A stretch of DNA of 64,000 nucleotides from Roseovarius bejariae (GCF_009669325.1 NZ_SZWE01000002.1:62001-126000), one strand, 5' to 3'. Counted from the stretch's first letter, positions 53,908-63,065 are shown. The notes: a model not told the origin generated them from the sequence alone. Made by a program: numbers and translations.

Positions 53908-54816
53908 ATGACAGGTCAAGGGTTCGGCAATCGGTGCGGTCTATGGCGCATCGCCGTGATCAGTGCAGGGGCGCTGTTTCTCACGGCATGTGATGAGACA
54001 GGGCAATTCACCAATCCATTCACGGCGGGCGGTTCTGCGGGGCAGGACAGTCTCGCGGCGGCCGAGACCTCCTCGGTCAAGCTGGTCGAGCGGGATGTCG
54101 AGGCACCGGATGTGTTCCAGGTCACCGATATGGGGCTTTGGGATGGCCGCCCCTCGCTTGGCGGGGTCTGGGTGGCGCACCCGGATGTGAAAGAACCCGA
54201 GCGGGTGATCATCCGCAACAACGAGAATTCCAAGTTCGTGATCGGGGCCTTGTTCCGTCGCGAACGTGAAAACCCCGGCCCGATCTTGCAGGTTTCGTCC
54301 GATGCCGCGGCGGCCTTGGGGATGCTGGCCGGTGCGCCGGCCCAATTGAACGTGACCGCGCTGCGCCGCGAGGAAGCCCCCGATCCGGCGGCGGCCCCGG
54401 CCGAGCCGGCTGCGACCGATGACTTGGGTGCGCCGGATGCAGTCGAGGAAAGCACGCTTGACCCGGTCGATCCCGTGGCCGGGGCCGCGGCGGCACTGGA
54501 CGATGTGGAAAGCGCGGGTGAAATTCAGCCCGCGGCAACCGCGCCGAAACCTGCGCCCAAACCACGGCCTACCGGATCGTCGCTTGAAAAACCCTATATC
54601 CAGATCGGTATTTTCAGCGTCGAACAGAATGCCCGGAATACCGCCACCGCCATGCGTCAGGCGGGCATGGTGCCGGTGGTGAAAGAGCAAAGCTCGAAAG
54701 GCAAGGCATTCTGGCGGGTGATCGTCGGACCGGCGGCGTCGAAATCCGAACGCTCCGTCCTGTTGAAAAAGATCAAGGGGGTGGGCTTTGACGATGCCTA
54801 TCCCGTCACGAACTGA
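53908..54816 (+). CDS. SPOR-domain lipoprotein, RlpA-like
   Basis: 302 residues. A lipobox LTAC places the lipidated cysteine at C28. Residues about 60-165 resemble a degenerate RlpA double-psi barrel (PERVIIRNNENSKFVIGALF, then VSSDAAAALGMLAG), then a Pro/Ala-rich linker and a C-terminal SPOR domain (YIQIGIFSVEQNARNTATAM to the end), which binds bare glycan at the septum. It precedes a D,D-carboxypeptidase by 13 bp, a pairing with a shared cell wall role. Confidence 0.85.
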   Translation: MTGQGFGNRCGLWRIAVISAGALFLTACDETGQFTNPFTAGGSAGQDSLAAAETSSVKLVERDVEAPDVFQVTDMGLWDGRPSLGGVWVAHPDVKEPERVIIRNNENSKFVIGALFRRERENPGPILQVSSDAAAALGMLAGAPAQLNVTALRREEAPDPAAAPAEPAATDDLGAPDAVEESTLDPVDPVAGAAAALDDVESAGEIQPAATAPKPAPKPRPTGSSLEKPYIQIGIFSVEQNARNTATAMRQAGMVPVVKEQSSKGKAFWRVIVGPAASKSERSVLLKKIKGVGFDDAYPVTN

Positions 54817-54829
54817 GGGCTGATCCAAA

Positions 54830-55996
54830 ATGATCCGCATCTTTCGACTTTGGGCCGCGGTGCTATTGACCATCCTGCTGGCGATGCCCGCGCAGGCCTT
54901 CGAAACCCGCGCCAAGGCGGCTTTCGTCATGGATATCACCACCGGCACGGTGCTTCTGAGCAAGAACGCGGATCAGCCCTTGCCACCGGCCTCGATGTCC
55001 AAGCTGATGACACTCTACGTGGCCTTCGAGGCCATTCGCGACGGGCGCCTGACGCTGGATGAGCGTCTGCCGGTGTCGCGCCACGCCATGAGCTATGGTG
55101 GTTCGACCATGTTTCTCGACACCACCGACCGGGTGCGCGTCGAGGATTTGCTGCGCGGGATCATCGTGCTGTCGGGCAACGATGCCTGCGCCGTCATCGC
55201 CGAAGCACTGAGTCCGGACGGCACCGAAGCGGGCTTTGCCCGGTTCATGACCCAACGCGCGCGGCAGATGGGCATGACCAATTCCACCTTCGCCAATTCG
55301 AACGGCTGGCCCGCCGCCGGCCACCGGATGAGCATGCGTGACCTCGCGCTGCTGGCGCGCCACTTGATCGAGGATTTCCCCGGCTTCTACCCGATGTTCG
55401 CGGAAAAGGAGTTTGCCTTTGACGGGCGGGCGCCACAGAACATTCACAACCGCAATCCGCTTCTGGGCCTTGGTATCGGGGCCGACGGTTTGAAAACCGG
55501 CCACACGCAAGAGGCGGGCTATGGCCTGACCGGATCGGCCAAGCAAGGCAACCGGCGGATCGTTTTCGTGGTTTCGGGGCTGGATAGCACCCGTGCCCGC
55601 GCGGAAGAGGCCGAAAGCATCGTCAACTGGGCGTTCCGGCAGTTCGTGGAAAAACCCATTGTCAGCGCCGGAAGCGAAGTCGCCCGCGCCGATGTCTGGA
55701 TGGGGGATGCCACCAGTGTCGGCCTGACACCCGCGCAGGATGTCGTCACGCTGGTGCCCGTGCTCGGCGGTGACAGGATCGAGGCCGAGGTGGTCTATCA
55801 CGGCCCTTTGCATGCACCGATTTCCAAGGGTGACGAACTGGGAGAGCTGGTTTTCGCCCCCGGTGAGTTGCCGGAAACCCGGGTGCCTCTGGTCGCCGTG
55901 CGGGATGTGCCGCGGGGCGGCTTCATGGCGCGGCTGCGGACGGTTTCCGAACACCTGCTGACGCGGTTGCGCGAAGGGTCCGAGGGCACGCTTTGA
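54830..55996 (+). CDS. dacA: D-alanyl-D-alanine carboxypeptidase (low-molecular-weight PBP, DacA/DacF type)
   Basis: 388 residues with a signal peptide (AMPAQA). Catalytic motifs: SMSK with S55 and K58, SGN at 115-117, KTG at 222-224, followed by a C-terminal beta domain and an amphipathic tail for membrane attachment. It trims the terminal D-Ala of peptidoglycan stem peptides. It overlaps tmk at the stop codon. Confidence 0.93.
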   Translation: MIRIFRLWAAVLLTILLAMPAQAFETRAKAAFVMDITTGTVLLSKNADQPLPPASMSKLMTLYVAFEAIRDGRLTLDERLPVSRHAMSYGGSTMFLDTTDRVRVEDLLRGIIVLSGNDACAVIAEALSPDGTEAGFARFMTQRARQMGMTNSTFANSNGWPAAGHRMSMRDLALLARHLIEDFPGFYPMFAEKEFAFDGRAPQNIHNRNPLLGLGIGADGLKTGHTQEAGYGLTGSAKQGNRRIVFVVSGLDSTRARAEEAESIVNWAFRQFVEKPIVSAGSEVARADVWMGDATSVGLTPAQDVVTLVPVLGGDRIEAEVVYHGPLHAPISKGDELGELVFAPGELPETRVPLVAVRDVPRGGFMARLRTVSEHLLTRLREGSEGTL

Positions 55997-56619
55997 GCGG
56001 GCCGGGACGGTTCATCAGTTTCGAAGGCATCGACGGGTCTGGCAAATCCACCCAAGCCCGGCGCTTGGCCGCGCATCTGGAAGGGCTTGGGCATTCCGTT
56101 GTCCTGACCCGCGAACCGGGCGGCAGCCCCGGGGCCGAGGACATCCGCGCGCTTGTCCTTGAGGGTGAGCCGGACCGCTGGTCACCCGAAACCGAACTGC
56201 TTTTGTTCACCGCAGCCCGCCGCGATCATCTGGAACGCACCATCCGGCCCGCGCTTGAGGCCGGGCAGATCGTGATCTGCGACCGCTTCGCCGATAGCAC
56301 CCGGATGTATCAGGGATTGCGCCGCGCGGGCCTGCGCGTGCTGGTCGATCAATTGCACGACCTGATGATCGGGCAGGAGCCTGACCTTACCGTGCTGATC
56401 GACATGGACCCCGAAACGGGTTTGGCCCGTGCCCTTTCCCGCAATGGCGGGGAAGAGCGGTTCGAATCCTTCGGCAACGATCTTCAGGCCAAGATGCGCG
56501 CCGGGTTTCTGGACCTCGCGGCAGAGTTCCCGGACCGCTTCGTCACCATCGACGGGGCGCGCGCCATGGATGATGTCACCGCCGATGTCACGGCCCGCGT
56601 GACGGAGTGGCTGGCATGA
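55993..56619 (+). CDS. tmk: Thymidylate kinase
   Basis: 208 residues. The P-loop EGIDGSGKST is at 11-20, LTREPGGSPGAE carries the DR(Y/H)-equivalent lid region, and ICDRFADSTRMYQG is the dTMP site. It makes dTDP for DNA synthesis. The start is a TTG at 55993 overlapping the dacA stop; no later start keeps the P-loop strand. It overlaps holB by four bases, a classical order. Confidence 0.95.
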   Translation: MSGPGRFISFEGIDGSGKSTQARRLAAHLEGLGHSVVLTREPGGSPGAEDIRALVLEGEPDRWSPETELLLFTAARRDHLERTIRPALEAGQIVICDRFADSTRMYQGLRRAGLRVLVDQLHDLMIGQEPDLTVLIDMDPETGLARALSRNGGEERFESFGNDLQAKMRAGFLDLAAEFPDRFVTIDGARAMDDVTADVTARVTEWLA

Positions 56620-57767
56620 GCGATGCAGGCACCCCGCTTCCCGACCGTATCGAAGGCGCGCCGCACCCGCGCGAGACCCTGCGCCTGATCGGGCAGGGCG
56701 CGGCAGAGCAGGGCTTCTTGGAGGCCTTCAACACGGGCCGTTTGCACCATGGCTGGCTGATCACCGGGCCGCGTGGGGTGGGCAAGGCCACGCTGGCGTG
56801 GCGCATCGCGCGCTTCCTTCTGGCCACGCCGCTCGAAGACGACGGCGGGCTTTTCGGCGATGCGCCGCCACAGCCCACCACGCTGGACATCGACCCCGAG
56901 CATCCCGTCGCCCGTCGGATCATGGCAGGTTCGGACCCCGGGCTTTTCCTTGTGCGCCGCGGCGGCGCGGGCAGTTCCGACCGTGACCGCGAAAAGAACT
57001 TCGAGGAAGGCAAGTTTTCGCAAGACATCCGCGTCAGTGAAATCCGCGGCCTCGCCCGCTTCATTCACCTCAGTTCCACCGAGGGCGGGCGGCGCGTGGT
57101 GATCGTCGATGCCGCCGACGAGATGAACACCCAAGCCGCCAACGCCCTTCTGAAAATGCTCGAAGAGCCGCCCGCGCGCACCACGCTTCTGTTGGTCAGT
57201 CACCAGCCCTCGCGCCTTTTGCCCACGATCCGATCGCGCTGTCGCGAATTGCGGCTTTCCGCGCTCAGCCCCGAGGACATGGCCGAGGCCCTGGCGCAGG
57301 CCGGCGTGGACCCCGGCGCAGATACCGCGGCGCTGGCCGAGCTTTCGGGTGGCTCCGTGGGCGAGGCCGTACGCCTGATCAACCTTGGCGGCCTGCAAAT
57401 CTACGCCGAACTGGTGGCGATCTTTCAGGGCCTTCCGCGCCCCGACCGCGCCCGCGCCCTCAAACTGGCCGAGGCGGCGGCAACGCGCGGGGCCGAAGAT
57501 AAGCTCGACCTGCTGATCTGGCTGGTGGACCTCTTCCTGTCCCGTCTGGCCCGCAGCGGTGCAGTTGGCGTGCCCGGCGTCGAGGCCGCCCCGGGCGAGG
57601 CGGAGTTGTTCACCCGTCTGGCCCCACATCCACAGGCAGCCCGCGCTTGGGCCGACTGCGCGCAGGAGGTCGGCGCCCGAAGCCGCCATGGCCGGGCGGT
57701 CAACCTTGACCCTGCCGCGCTGGTCCTAGATACCGTGTTCAAGATTCAGCAAACCGCGGCGGGGTAA
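56616..57767 (+). CDS. holB: DNA polymerase III delta' subunit
   Basis: 383 residues of the clamp-loader AAA+ family. The P-loop GPRGVGKAT is at residues 51-59; RRVVIVDAADEMNTQAANAL is the Walker B/helix region and EEPPARTTLLLVSHQPSRLLPTIRSRCR holds the SRC motif of clamp-loader subunits. The insert after the P-loop (SSDRDREKNFEEGKFSQDI) replaces the zinc module of E. coli and is usual in Alphaproteobacteria. Co-transcribed with tmk and tatD. Confidence 0.92.
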   Translation: MSDAGTPLPDRIEGAPHPRETLRLIGQGAAEQGFLEAFNTGRLHHGWLITGPRGVGKATLAWRIARFLLATPLEDDGGLFGDAPPQPTTLDIDPEHPVARRIMAGSDPGLFLVRRGGAGSSDRDREKNFEEGKFSQDIRVSEIRGLARFIHLSSTEGGRRVVIVDAADEMNTQAANALLKMLEEPPARTTLLLVSHQPSRLLPTIRSRCRELRLSALSPEDMAEALAQAGVDPGADTAALAELSGGSVGEAVRLINLGGLQIYAELVAIFQGLPRPDRARALKLAEAAATRGAEDKLDLLIWLVDLFLSRLARSGAVGVPGVEAAPGEAELFTRLAPHPQAARAWADCAQEVGARSRHGRAVNLDPAALVLDTVFKIQQTAAG

Positions 57768-57791
57768 TCGGCCCGCCTTTCATGGGGCGAC

Positions 57792-58598
57792 ATGACCGAC
57801 ACGATCCAGATCACCGACAGCCACTGCCACCTCGATTTCCCCGACTTCGACGAGGAACGCCCCGCCGTCATCGACCGCGCGCTTGAGGCGGGGGTGACCC
57901 GCATGGTGACGATCTGCACCAAGCTTCGGCTCGAACCACAGGTGCGGGCCATCGCCGAGGACTACGCGCCGGTGTTCTACGCCGCTGGCACCCACCCGAT
58001 GAGTGCGGCGGACGAACCCATGGCGACCGTCGAGGAACTGGTGAAGCTGGCCGAACACCCCAAGTTCGTGGGTATCGGCGAAACGGGCCTTGATTACCAC
58101 TACACCGCCGACAGCGCCGAGGTGCAGAAACAAAGCCTCCGGGTACATATCGAAGCGGCGCAGGAAACCGGCCTGCCGCTCATCATTCACGCCCGCGCGG
58201 CGGATGAGGACATGGCGCGCATCCTGACCGAAGGCTACAAGGCCAAGCCTTATTCCTGCGTCATGCACTGCTTTTCGTCGGGCGCGGAGCTGGCCAAAAC
58301 CGCCATCGACCTTGGGTTTTACCTCTCGATGTCGGGCATCGCCGCCTTCCCCAAATCCACCGACCTGCGCGAGATTTTCGCACAGGCCCCGGTGGACCGC
58401 ATCCTTGTCGAAACCGATGCGCCCTATCTGGCCCCGCCGCCCTATCGCGGCAAACGGAACGAACCGGCCTATACCGTGCACACCGCCCGAAAAGGCGCCG
58501 AGGTGTTCGGCATGGACTGGCCCGATTTCGCCGCGCAAACCCAAGCCAACTTTGATCGCCTTTTCTGGAAGGTCGCACAACACGAGGCCGCGGCCTGA
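57792..58598 (+). CDS. TatD-family metal-dependent hydrolase
   Basis: 268 residues. Metal ligands: H11 and H13 in DSHCHLDF, the glutamate in GIGETGLDYHY, then LIIHARAADEDM and the ETDAPYLAPPPYRGKRNEP C-terminal block with the catalytic aspartate. TatD proteins have 3'-5' nuclease activity on DNA and RNA; the physiological substrate varies. The stop abuts the next gene. Confidence 0.92.
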   Translation: MTDTIQITDSHCHLDFPDFDEERPAVIDRALEAGVTRMVTICTKLRLEPQVRAIAEDYAPVFYAAGTHPMSAADEPMATVEELVKLAEHPKFVGIGETGLDYHYTADSAEVQKQSLRVHIEAAQETGLPLIIHARAADEDMARILTEGYKAKPYSCVMHCFSSGAELAKTAIDLGFYLSMSGIAAFPKSTDLREIFAQAPVDRILVETDAPYLAPPPYRGKRNEPAYTVHTARKGAEVFGMDWPDFAAQTQANFDRLFWKVAQHEAAA

Positions 58599-59395
58599 TG
58601 GGGGAAATACGCTTTACCATCCTTGGCTGTGGCTCCTCGGGCGGTGTGCCACGTCTGGGCGGCAACTGGGGCGATTGCGACCCGGAAAACCCCCGCAACT
58701 ACCGCCGCCGCTGTTCGCTTCTGATCGAGCGCGAGGGGGAGGGGGGGATCACCCGTGTTCTGATCGACACCTCGCCCGACCTGCGGTCGCAATTGCTCGA
58801 TGCAGGGGTGGGGGAGTTGGACGCGGTGCTTTACACCCACAGCCACGCCGACCACGTCCACGGCCTCGACGATCTGCGGATGATCGTTTTCAACATGAAA
58901 CAACGCCTGCCGGTCTGGGCCGACGGCGACACGCAAAACGCGCTTTACGCGCGTTTCGGTTATGCCTTCATCCAACCCGAAGACAGCCCCTATCCCCCCA
59001 TCCTCGACATGCACACCATTGATGGCGACGTGACCATCGACGGCGCGGGCGGGCCGGTGACGCTGACCCCGTTTGAGGTCAACCACGGCTCGATCGAGGC
59101 GCTGGGCTTCAAGGTGAACGGCGTGGCCTACCTGCCGGATGTCGCGCAAATCCCCAAGGATGTCTGGCCTGTGCTGGAGGGGCTGGAGTGTTGGATTCTC
59201 GACGCCCTGCGCCGCACCCCGCATCCCACCCATTCGCACCTTGAACAGTCGCTGGAATGGATCGCCCGCGCCGCGCCGAAACGCGCGGTGCTGACCAACA
59301 TGCATATCGACATGGACTACCAGACGCTGGTCGAGGAAACCCCAGATCACATCACCCCCGCCTATGACGGCATGACCCTGACCTTCCCGGCCTGA
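58598..59395 (+). CDS. MBL-fold metal-dependent hydrolase (PhnP-like)
   Basis: 265 residues. LGCGSSGGVPRLGG near the start and the metal-binding HSHADH (H80, H82, D84, H85), then FEVNHGSIEALGF and LTNMHIDMD, match the PhnP/RNase Z-like phosphodiesterases. The cysteines DCDPENPRNYRRRCS may bind a structural zinc, as in PhnP. It shares one base with the tatD stop, a conserved pair. Substrate unknown; no phosphonate genes are near. Confidence 0.9.
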   Translation: MGEIRFTILGCGSSGGVPRLGGNWGDCDPENPRNYRRRCSLLIEREGEGGITRVLIDTSPDLRSQLLDAGVGELDAVLYTHSHADHVHGLDDLRMIVFNMKQRLPVWADGDTQNALYARFGYAFIQPEDSPYPPILDMHTIDGDVTIDGAGGPVTLTPFEVNHGSIEALGFKVNGVAYLPDVAQIPKDVWPVLEGLECWILDALRRTPHPTHSHLEQSLEWIARAAPKRAVLTNMHIDMDYQTLVEETPDHITPAYDGMTLTFPA

Positions 59396-59400
59396 CCGCG

Positions 59401-60330
59401 ATGCAGGCACTGATCGAGGTCATCCTTCCGGTTTTCGTGGTCATAGGCTTTGGCTATCTGGCGGTCTGGCGCGGATGGTTTTCGCAGGCCGGGGTCGATG
59501 GGCTGATGAAATTCACCCAGAATTTCGCCATTCCCTGCCTTCTGTTCACCGCTATCGCCCGGCTGGACCTTCAGCAGCACTTCGACTGGCGGCTATTGCT
59601 CAGCTTCTATACCGGCGCGCTGACCGGCTTTCTTCTGGGCCTCTTCGGCGCGCGCTTCATCTTCGGGCGCGATTGGGAAGATTGCGTCGCCATCGGTTTT
59701 TGCTGCCTGTTTTCCAACTCGGTGCTTCTCGGCCTGCCGATCACCGAACGCGCCTATGGTGCCGATGCGCTTGAGGCCAACTACGCCATCATCGCGGTGC
59801 ATTCGCCCTTCTGCTACGGCATCGGCATCACCGTGATGGAGGTGCTGCGCGCACGCGGCACGCCGGGGCGGGCGCTGGTGGGCAAGGTCCTCAAGGCGAT
59901 GTTCTCCAATGCGCTCATCATTGGCATCGCGGCGGGGTTTGTCGTCAACCTCACCGGCCTGCCGGTGCCCGGTATCCTGAATGACGGGCTGGAATTGATG
60001 GTGCGCGCAGCACTGCCCGCGGCACTTTTCGGATTGGGCGGGGTGCTGGTGCAATACCGCCCCGAAGGGGATTTGCGCATCGTGCTGTATGTCTGCGCCG
60101 TGGCGCTTCTGGCCCACCCGCTGGTGACAAGCCTGCTTGGCCGGGGCTTGGGGCTGTCGACCGAGGCCTACCGCTCCGCCATCCTCACGGGCGCCATGGC
60201 CCCGGGGATCAACACCTATATCTTCGCCAACATGTACGGACGCGCCCGCCGCGTGGCGGCCTCGGCGGTGCTGATCGCAACGGCGGTCTCGATCCTGACG
60301 GTCTGGATGTGGTTGGGGACGTTGCCATAG
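59401..60330 (+). CDS. AEC family transporter (auxin efflux carrier type)
   Basis: 309 residues with about ten helices in two inverted halves. The cross-over region NFAIPCLLFTAIARLDL and the second-half AMAPGINTYIFANMYGRARR are typical. Members move organic acids such as malate or malonate, or amino acids; the substrate is not visible. It starts five bases after the MBL gene. The 60331-60562 gap that follows shows no gene. Confidence 0.9.
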   Translation: MQALIEVILPVFVVIGFGYLAVWRGWFSQAGVDGLMKFTQNFAIPCLLFTAIARLDLQQHFDWRLLLSFYTGALTGFLLGLFGARFIFGRDWEDCVAIGFCCLFSNSVLLGLPITERAYGADALEANYAIIAVHSPFCYGIGITVMEVLRARGTPGRALVGKVLKAMFSNALIIGIAAGFVVNLTGLPVPGILNDGLELMVRAALPAALFGLGGVLVQYRPEGDLRIVLYVCAVALLAHPLVTSLLGRGLGLSTEAYRSAILTGAMAPGINTYIFANMYGRARRVAASAVLIATAVSILTVWMWLGTLP

Positions 60331-60562
60331 CGCTCATCGCTGCGCACTTCGCAAAGACGCCCGCAAAGGGGTACCGAGTGCGTCCTGAGAAGGGGAGAGG
60401 CTATGGTCGGTGCGGGATCGGATCACAAGCTCGCTTCCTTCGTGGGAATAGCAAACGGCGGGTGTGATCCCTTACTTTCACCATCAACGTTGCAGCTTGA
60501 GGCTTTGTCGATTTGAATAGCTGAGATTTCTGACGTTGGATTGACGGAAAAAGGCCGATGTG

Positions 60563-61192
60563 ATGGATGAGTTTGCTGACCTCTATGAGAAGCTCCATAA
60601 ACAGTGCAGTTACTATTCTCGACACCTAGGGCATCTGAAAGCGCTTATCGAAAACGATGATTGGATGCGGGTCGTGGATGGCTCAATGTCAGGCCGCGCT
60701 TTGTTACTCGGAAACAGCGAAATTACTAACGCACTAATTCTGTTCAATACTCGGATGCTTGATACGGGGCGTGATACGATAACAGTCCGCAGGCTGGCTA
60801 AGAACGTACCGACTGAGCAAGATATTAAGCGGCATCATGCTGCAAGAATGATCGAAATCGGGATCGAGTATCCTCTTGATCGCTACTTCTTGGCTAGAAA
60901 ACATTTCATTGCAGCCTATCGAGAATTACGTGGGAACAGTACAAATTCAAAGTTGAGGTCTTTGAGAGACTACACATTGGCCCATAACATCGAGCCAGAG
61001 GCTGAGCCGGAGAGAGCAACACTTAATGATCTCTTGGAGCTAACAGACGCGGTGACCAATCTAGTGGACTTGGCCGGATACATTGTGACAAGCTCTCGGG
61101 GGTTTTATCGAGATTTATCGGGCCGGTCTGAGAGAGAAACGAGGATGCTGTATGCAGCACTTCCGACACTCGCGGCTATAGAAAGCGAATAG
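60563..61192 (+). CDS. HEPN / AbiU2-like protein
   Basis: 209 residues, mostly helical, with GC content visibly lower than its neighbours and A/T-ending codons. SLRDYTLAHN (R136 to H142) fits the R-x5-H form of the HEPN RNase motif, and the LARKHFIAAYRELRGNS helix before it resembles AbiU2-type domains. HEPN proteins often act in toxin systems and phage defence. No antitoxin partner is next to it. The alternative GTG at 60560 is closer to AAAGG. Likely acquired horizontally. Confidence 0.65.
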   Translation: MDEFADLYEKLHKQCSYYSRHLGHLKALIENDDWMRVVDGSMSGRALLLGNSEITNALILFNTRMLDTGRDTITVRRLAKNVPTEQDIKRHHAARMIEIGIEYPLDRYFLARKHFIAAYRELRGNSTNSKLRSLRDYTLAHNIEPEAEPERATLNDLLELTDAVTNLVDLAGYIVTSSRGFYRDLSGRSERETRMLYAALPTLAAIESE

Positions 61193-61288
61193 AACTGGAA
61201 AGCAGCCCCGTCCCGCAAAGCAAACTGCCACAAAACCATTTCCTTCGCGAAGAAACCCGTAAGGCCTGATTAGTGCACCTGCCAAACC

Positions 61289-61314
61289 GTACGAAACTCA
61301 CGTACGTTTCGTAC
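61289..61314. repeat. GTACGAAAC inverted repeat
   Basis: GTACGAAAC and GTTTCGTAC around an eight-base loop TCACGTAC. The same GTACG theme as 5453-5530, and again between convergent genes. Confidence 0.7.
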
Positions 61315-61360
61315 AACTTACACCGCACGCCCTGTTAATCCCCCGGGATGCAGAAAAAAA

Positions 61361-61404
61361 TACCGACGCGATACCGACGTTTTACCGACGCGATACAGAC
61401 CGGG
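61361..61404. repeat. Four 11-bp direct repeats (iteron-like)
   Basis: TACCGACGCGA, TACCGACGTTT, TACCGACGCGA and TACAGACCGGG follow one another with no gap, the last degenerate. The 11-bp period places each on the same face of the helix. No replication gene is near. Confidence 0.75.
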
Positions 61405-61455
61405 GTTTTCGTGGTTAACCAAGGGGTTAGGGGGGATTCGGGCGGCAGGGTGGTC

Positions 61456-61770
61456 TCACCCGCAGAATTGTCGGTACAAAAGTTCGATCAACTCGCGGGT
61501 CTTGTCGTCGGCCAGACGGTAGTAGATCGTCTTGCCGTCGCGGCGGGTGGCCACACGGCCCTCTTGCCGTAGCCGCGCTAGGATCTGGCTGACCGCGGCT
61601 TGCCTCATGTCCAGCAGTTCTTCCAACTCGCCCACCGATTTCTCGCCCGAGCCCAGATGGCACAGCGTCATCAGCCGCCCTTCATGCGCCACGGTCTTGA
61701 GAAAGGCCGCTGCCTCCTTGGCGCTTTGTTCCATTTCCGTGGGCGGTGCGATGGTTTCGGGTTTTGTCAC
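61456..61770 (-). CDS. ArsR-family regulator, SqrR/BigR-like
   Basis: 104 residues with a winged HTH (VGELEELLDMRQAAVSQILARLRQEG, then RDGKTIYYRL). It has exactly two cysteines, C37 in LMTLCHLGSGE and C103 in RQFCG, the spacing of the persulfide-sensing SqrR/BigR group, which form a tetrasulfide bridge with reactive sulfur. That would make it a sulfide-stress repressor. No sulfide quinone oxidoreductase is in the window, so the target must lie elsewhere. It converges on the HEPN gene side. Confidence 0.85.
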   Translation of the reverse strand: MTKPETIAPPTEMEQSAKEAAAFLKTVAHEGRLMTLCHLGSGEKSVGELEELLDMRQAAVSQILARLRQEGRVATRRDGKTIYYRLADDKTRELIELLYRQFCG

Positions 61771-61832
61771 GTGGGCTGGTCCTGATTGTTATCGTTACGC
61801 ATCTCTAACATGCCCCGCTCAAAAGGGCGAGG

Positions 61833-63065
61833 TCACTCCTCTTTGGGCGGGGCCCCCCCGGCAAAGGAATTGCCGTTGACGTAATCGCATGGCGCCTCCT
61901 GCATCTGCAAATGCAGGCCGGTGTCCTCATAAGGGTGGGCGCGGGCCAGCGCCTCGTCAACCTCGATCCCCAGGCCCGGGGCCTCGGGTGGGGTGATAAA
62001 CCCTTCATTTACCCGGATTGCGCCTTTTATCAAGGCATCATGGAACGGGGTCTCGATGGTCTCGGCCATCAGGAGGTTGGGAACCGAGGCTGCAAGATGG
62101 ACGTTGGCGGCCCATTCGACGGGGCCTGCGTAGAGATGCGGCGCCATCTGGGCGTTATAGACCTCGGCCATGGCGGCGATCTTCTTGCACTCCCAAATCC
62201 CACCCGCACGGCCCAGGGCCGGTTGCAGGATCGTCGCCGCCCCTTGGCGCAGGACGGGGGCGAACTCGGCCTTGGTGCACAGGCGCTCGCCGGTGGCCAC
62301 GGGGATGCGCACGGCCCCGGCCACCCTGGCCATTTCAGTGACGCAATCAGGTGGCACGGGTTCCTCGTACCATAGCGGGCTATAGGGTTCGATCGCCTGC
62401 CCAAGGCGAATGGCCCCGGCGGTGGTGAACTGCCCATGTGTGCCGAACAGAAGATCGGCGCTTGTGCCCACGGCCTCACGAATGGCACGGCAGAAATCGA
62501 CCGACATCTGGATATCGGACATGGCGGGCATGTGGCCTCCGCGCATGGTGTAGGGGCCTGCGGGGTCGAACTTCACTGCCGTATAGCCCCGATCCACGCT
62601 GTCAAGCGCGGCTTCGGCGGCCATCTCGGGCGAGGTCCAGAATTCGGGCATGGCGTGCCGGGGCAGGGGGTAAAGATAGGTATAGGCGCGGATACGGTCA
62701 TTCATCCGCCCGCCCAGAAGCGCCCAGACCGGCCGCTCACGCGCCTTGCCAAGGATATCCCAACAGGCAATCTCCAGCCCTGCGAAGGCGCCCATGACCG
62801 TCAGGTCGGGACGCTGCGTGAAACCCGAGGAATAGGCACGACGGAACATAAGTTCAATGTTTTCAGGGTTTTCGCCCTGCATGTGGCGGGCAAAGACATC
62901 CTCGATCACCGCGCGCATGGCCTCGGGGCCGACACTCGCGGCATAGCATTCGCCCCAGCCGGTGATGCCGTTGTCCGTGGTGACTTTCACCAAGATCCAG
63001 TAGCGCCCGCCCCAGCCGGGAGCAGGGGGGGCCGTGACGATGATATCGAGGTCTTGCAGCTTCAT
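61833..63065 (-). CDS. Mandelate racemase/muconate lactonizing enzyme-family (enolase superfamily) protein
   Basis: 410 residues. Barrel motifs in order: YTAVKFDPAGPY (general base lysine), LLFGTHGQFTT and WYEEPVPPD (metal ligands), ATGERLCTKAEF, PALGRAGGIWECKKIA, and APHLYAGPVEWAANVHLAASV with a catalytic histidine. Relatives dehydrate or isomerise sugar acids. The specific acid is not identifiable; galactonate-type acids are one option. It lies upstream of a hairpin (63090-63107) and an ADH gene on the same strand. Confidence 0.9.
   Translation of the reverse strand: MKLQDLDIIVTAPPAPGWGGRYWILVKVTTDNGITGWGECYAASVGPEAMRAVIEDVFARHMQGENPENIELMFRRAYSSGFTQRPDLTVMGAFAGLEIACWDILGKARERPVWALLGGRMNDRIRAYTYLYPLPRHAMPEFWTSPEMAAEAALDSVDRGYTAVKFDPAGPYTMRGGHMPAMSDIQMSVDFCRAIREAVGTSADLLFGTHGQFTTAGAIRLGQAIEPYSPLWYEEPVPPDCVTEMARVAGAVRIPVATGERLCTKAEFAPVLRQGAATILQPALGRAGGIWECKKIAAMAEVYNAQMAPHLYAGPVEWAANVHLAASVPNLLMAETIETPFHDALIKGAIRVNEGFITPPEAPGLGIEVDEALARAHPYEDTGLHLQMQEAPCDYVNGNSFAGGAPPKEE

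Noticed and set aside
61361..61404. Plasmid or chromosomal replication origin
   Set aside because: No rep, dnaA or partition gene is near, and there are only three good repeats.
60331..61455. Prophage or integrative element
   Set aside because: No integrase, attachment duplication or phage gene was seen; only one foreign-looking gene and repeats.
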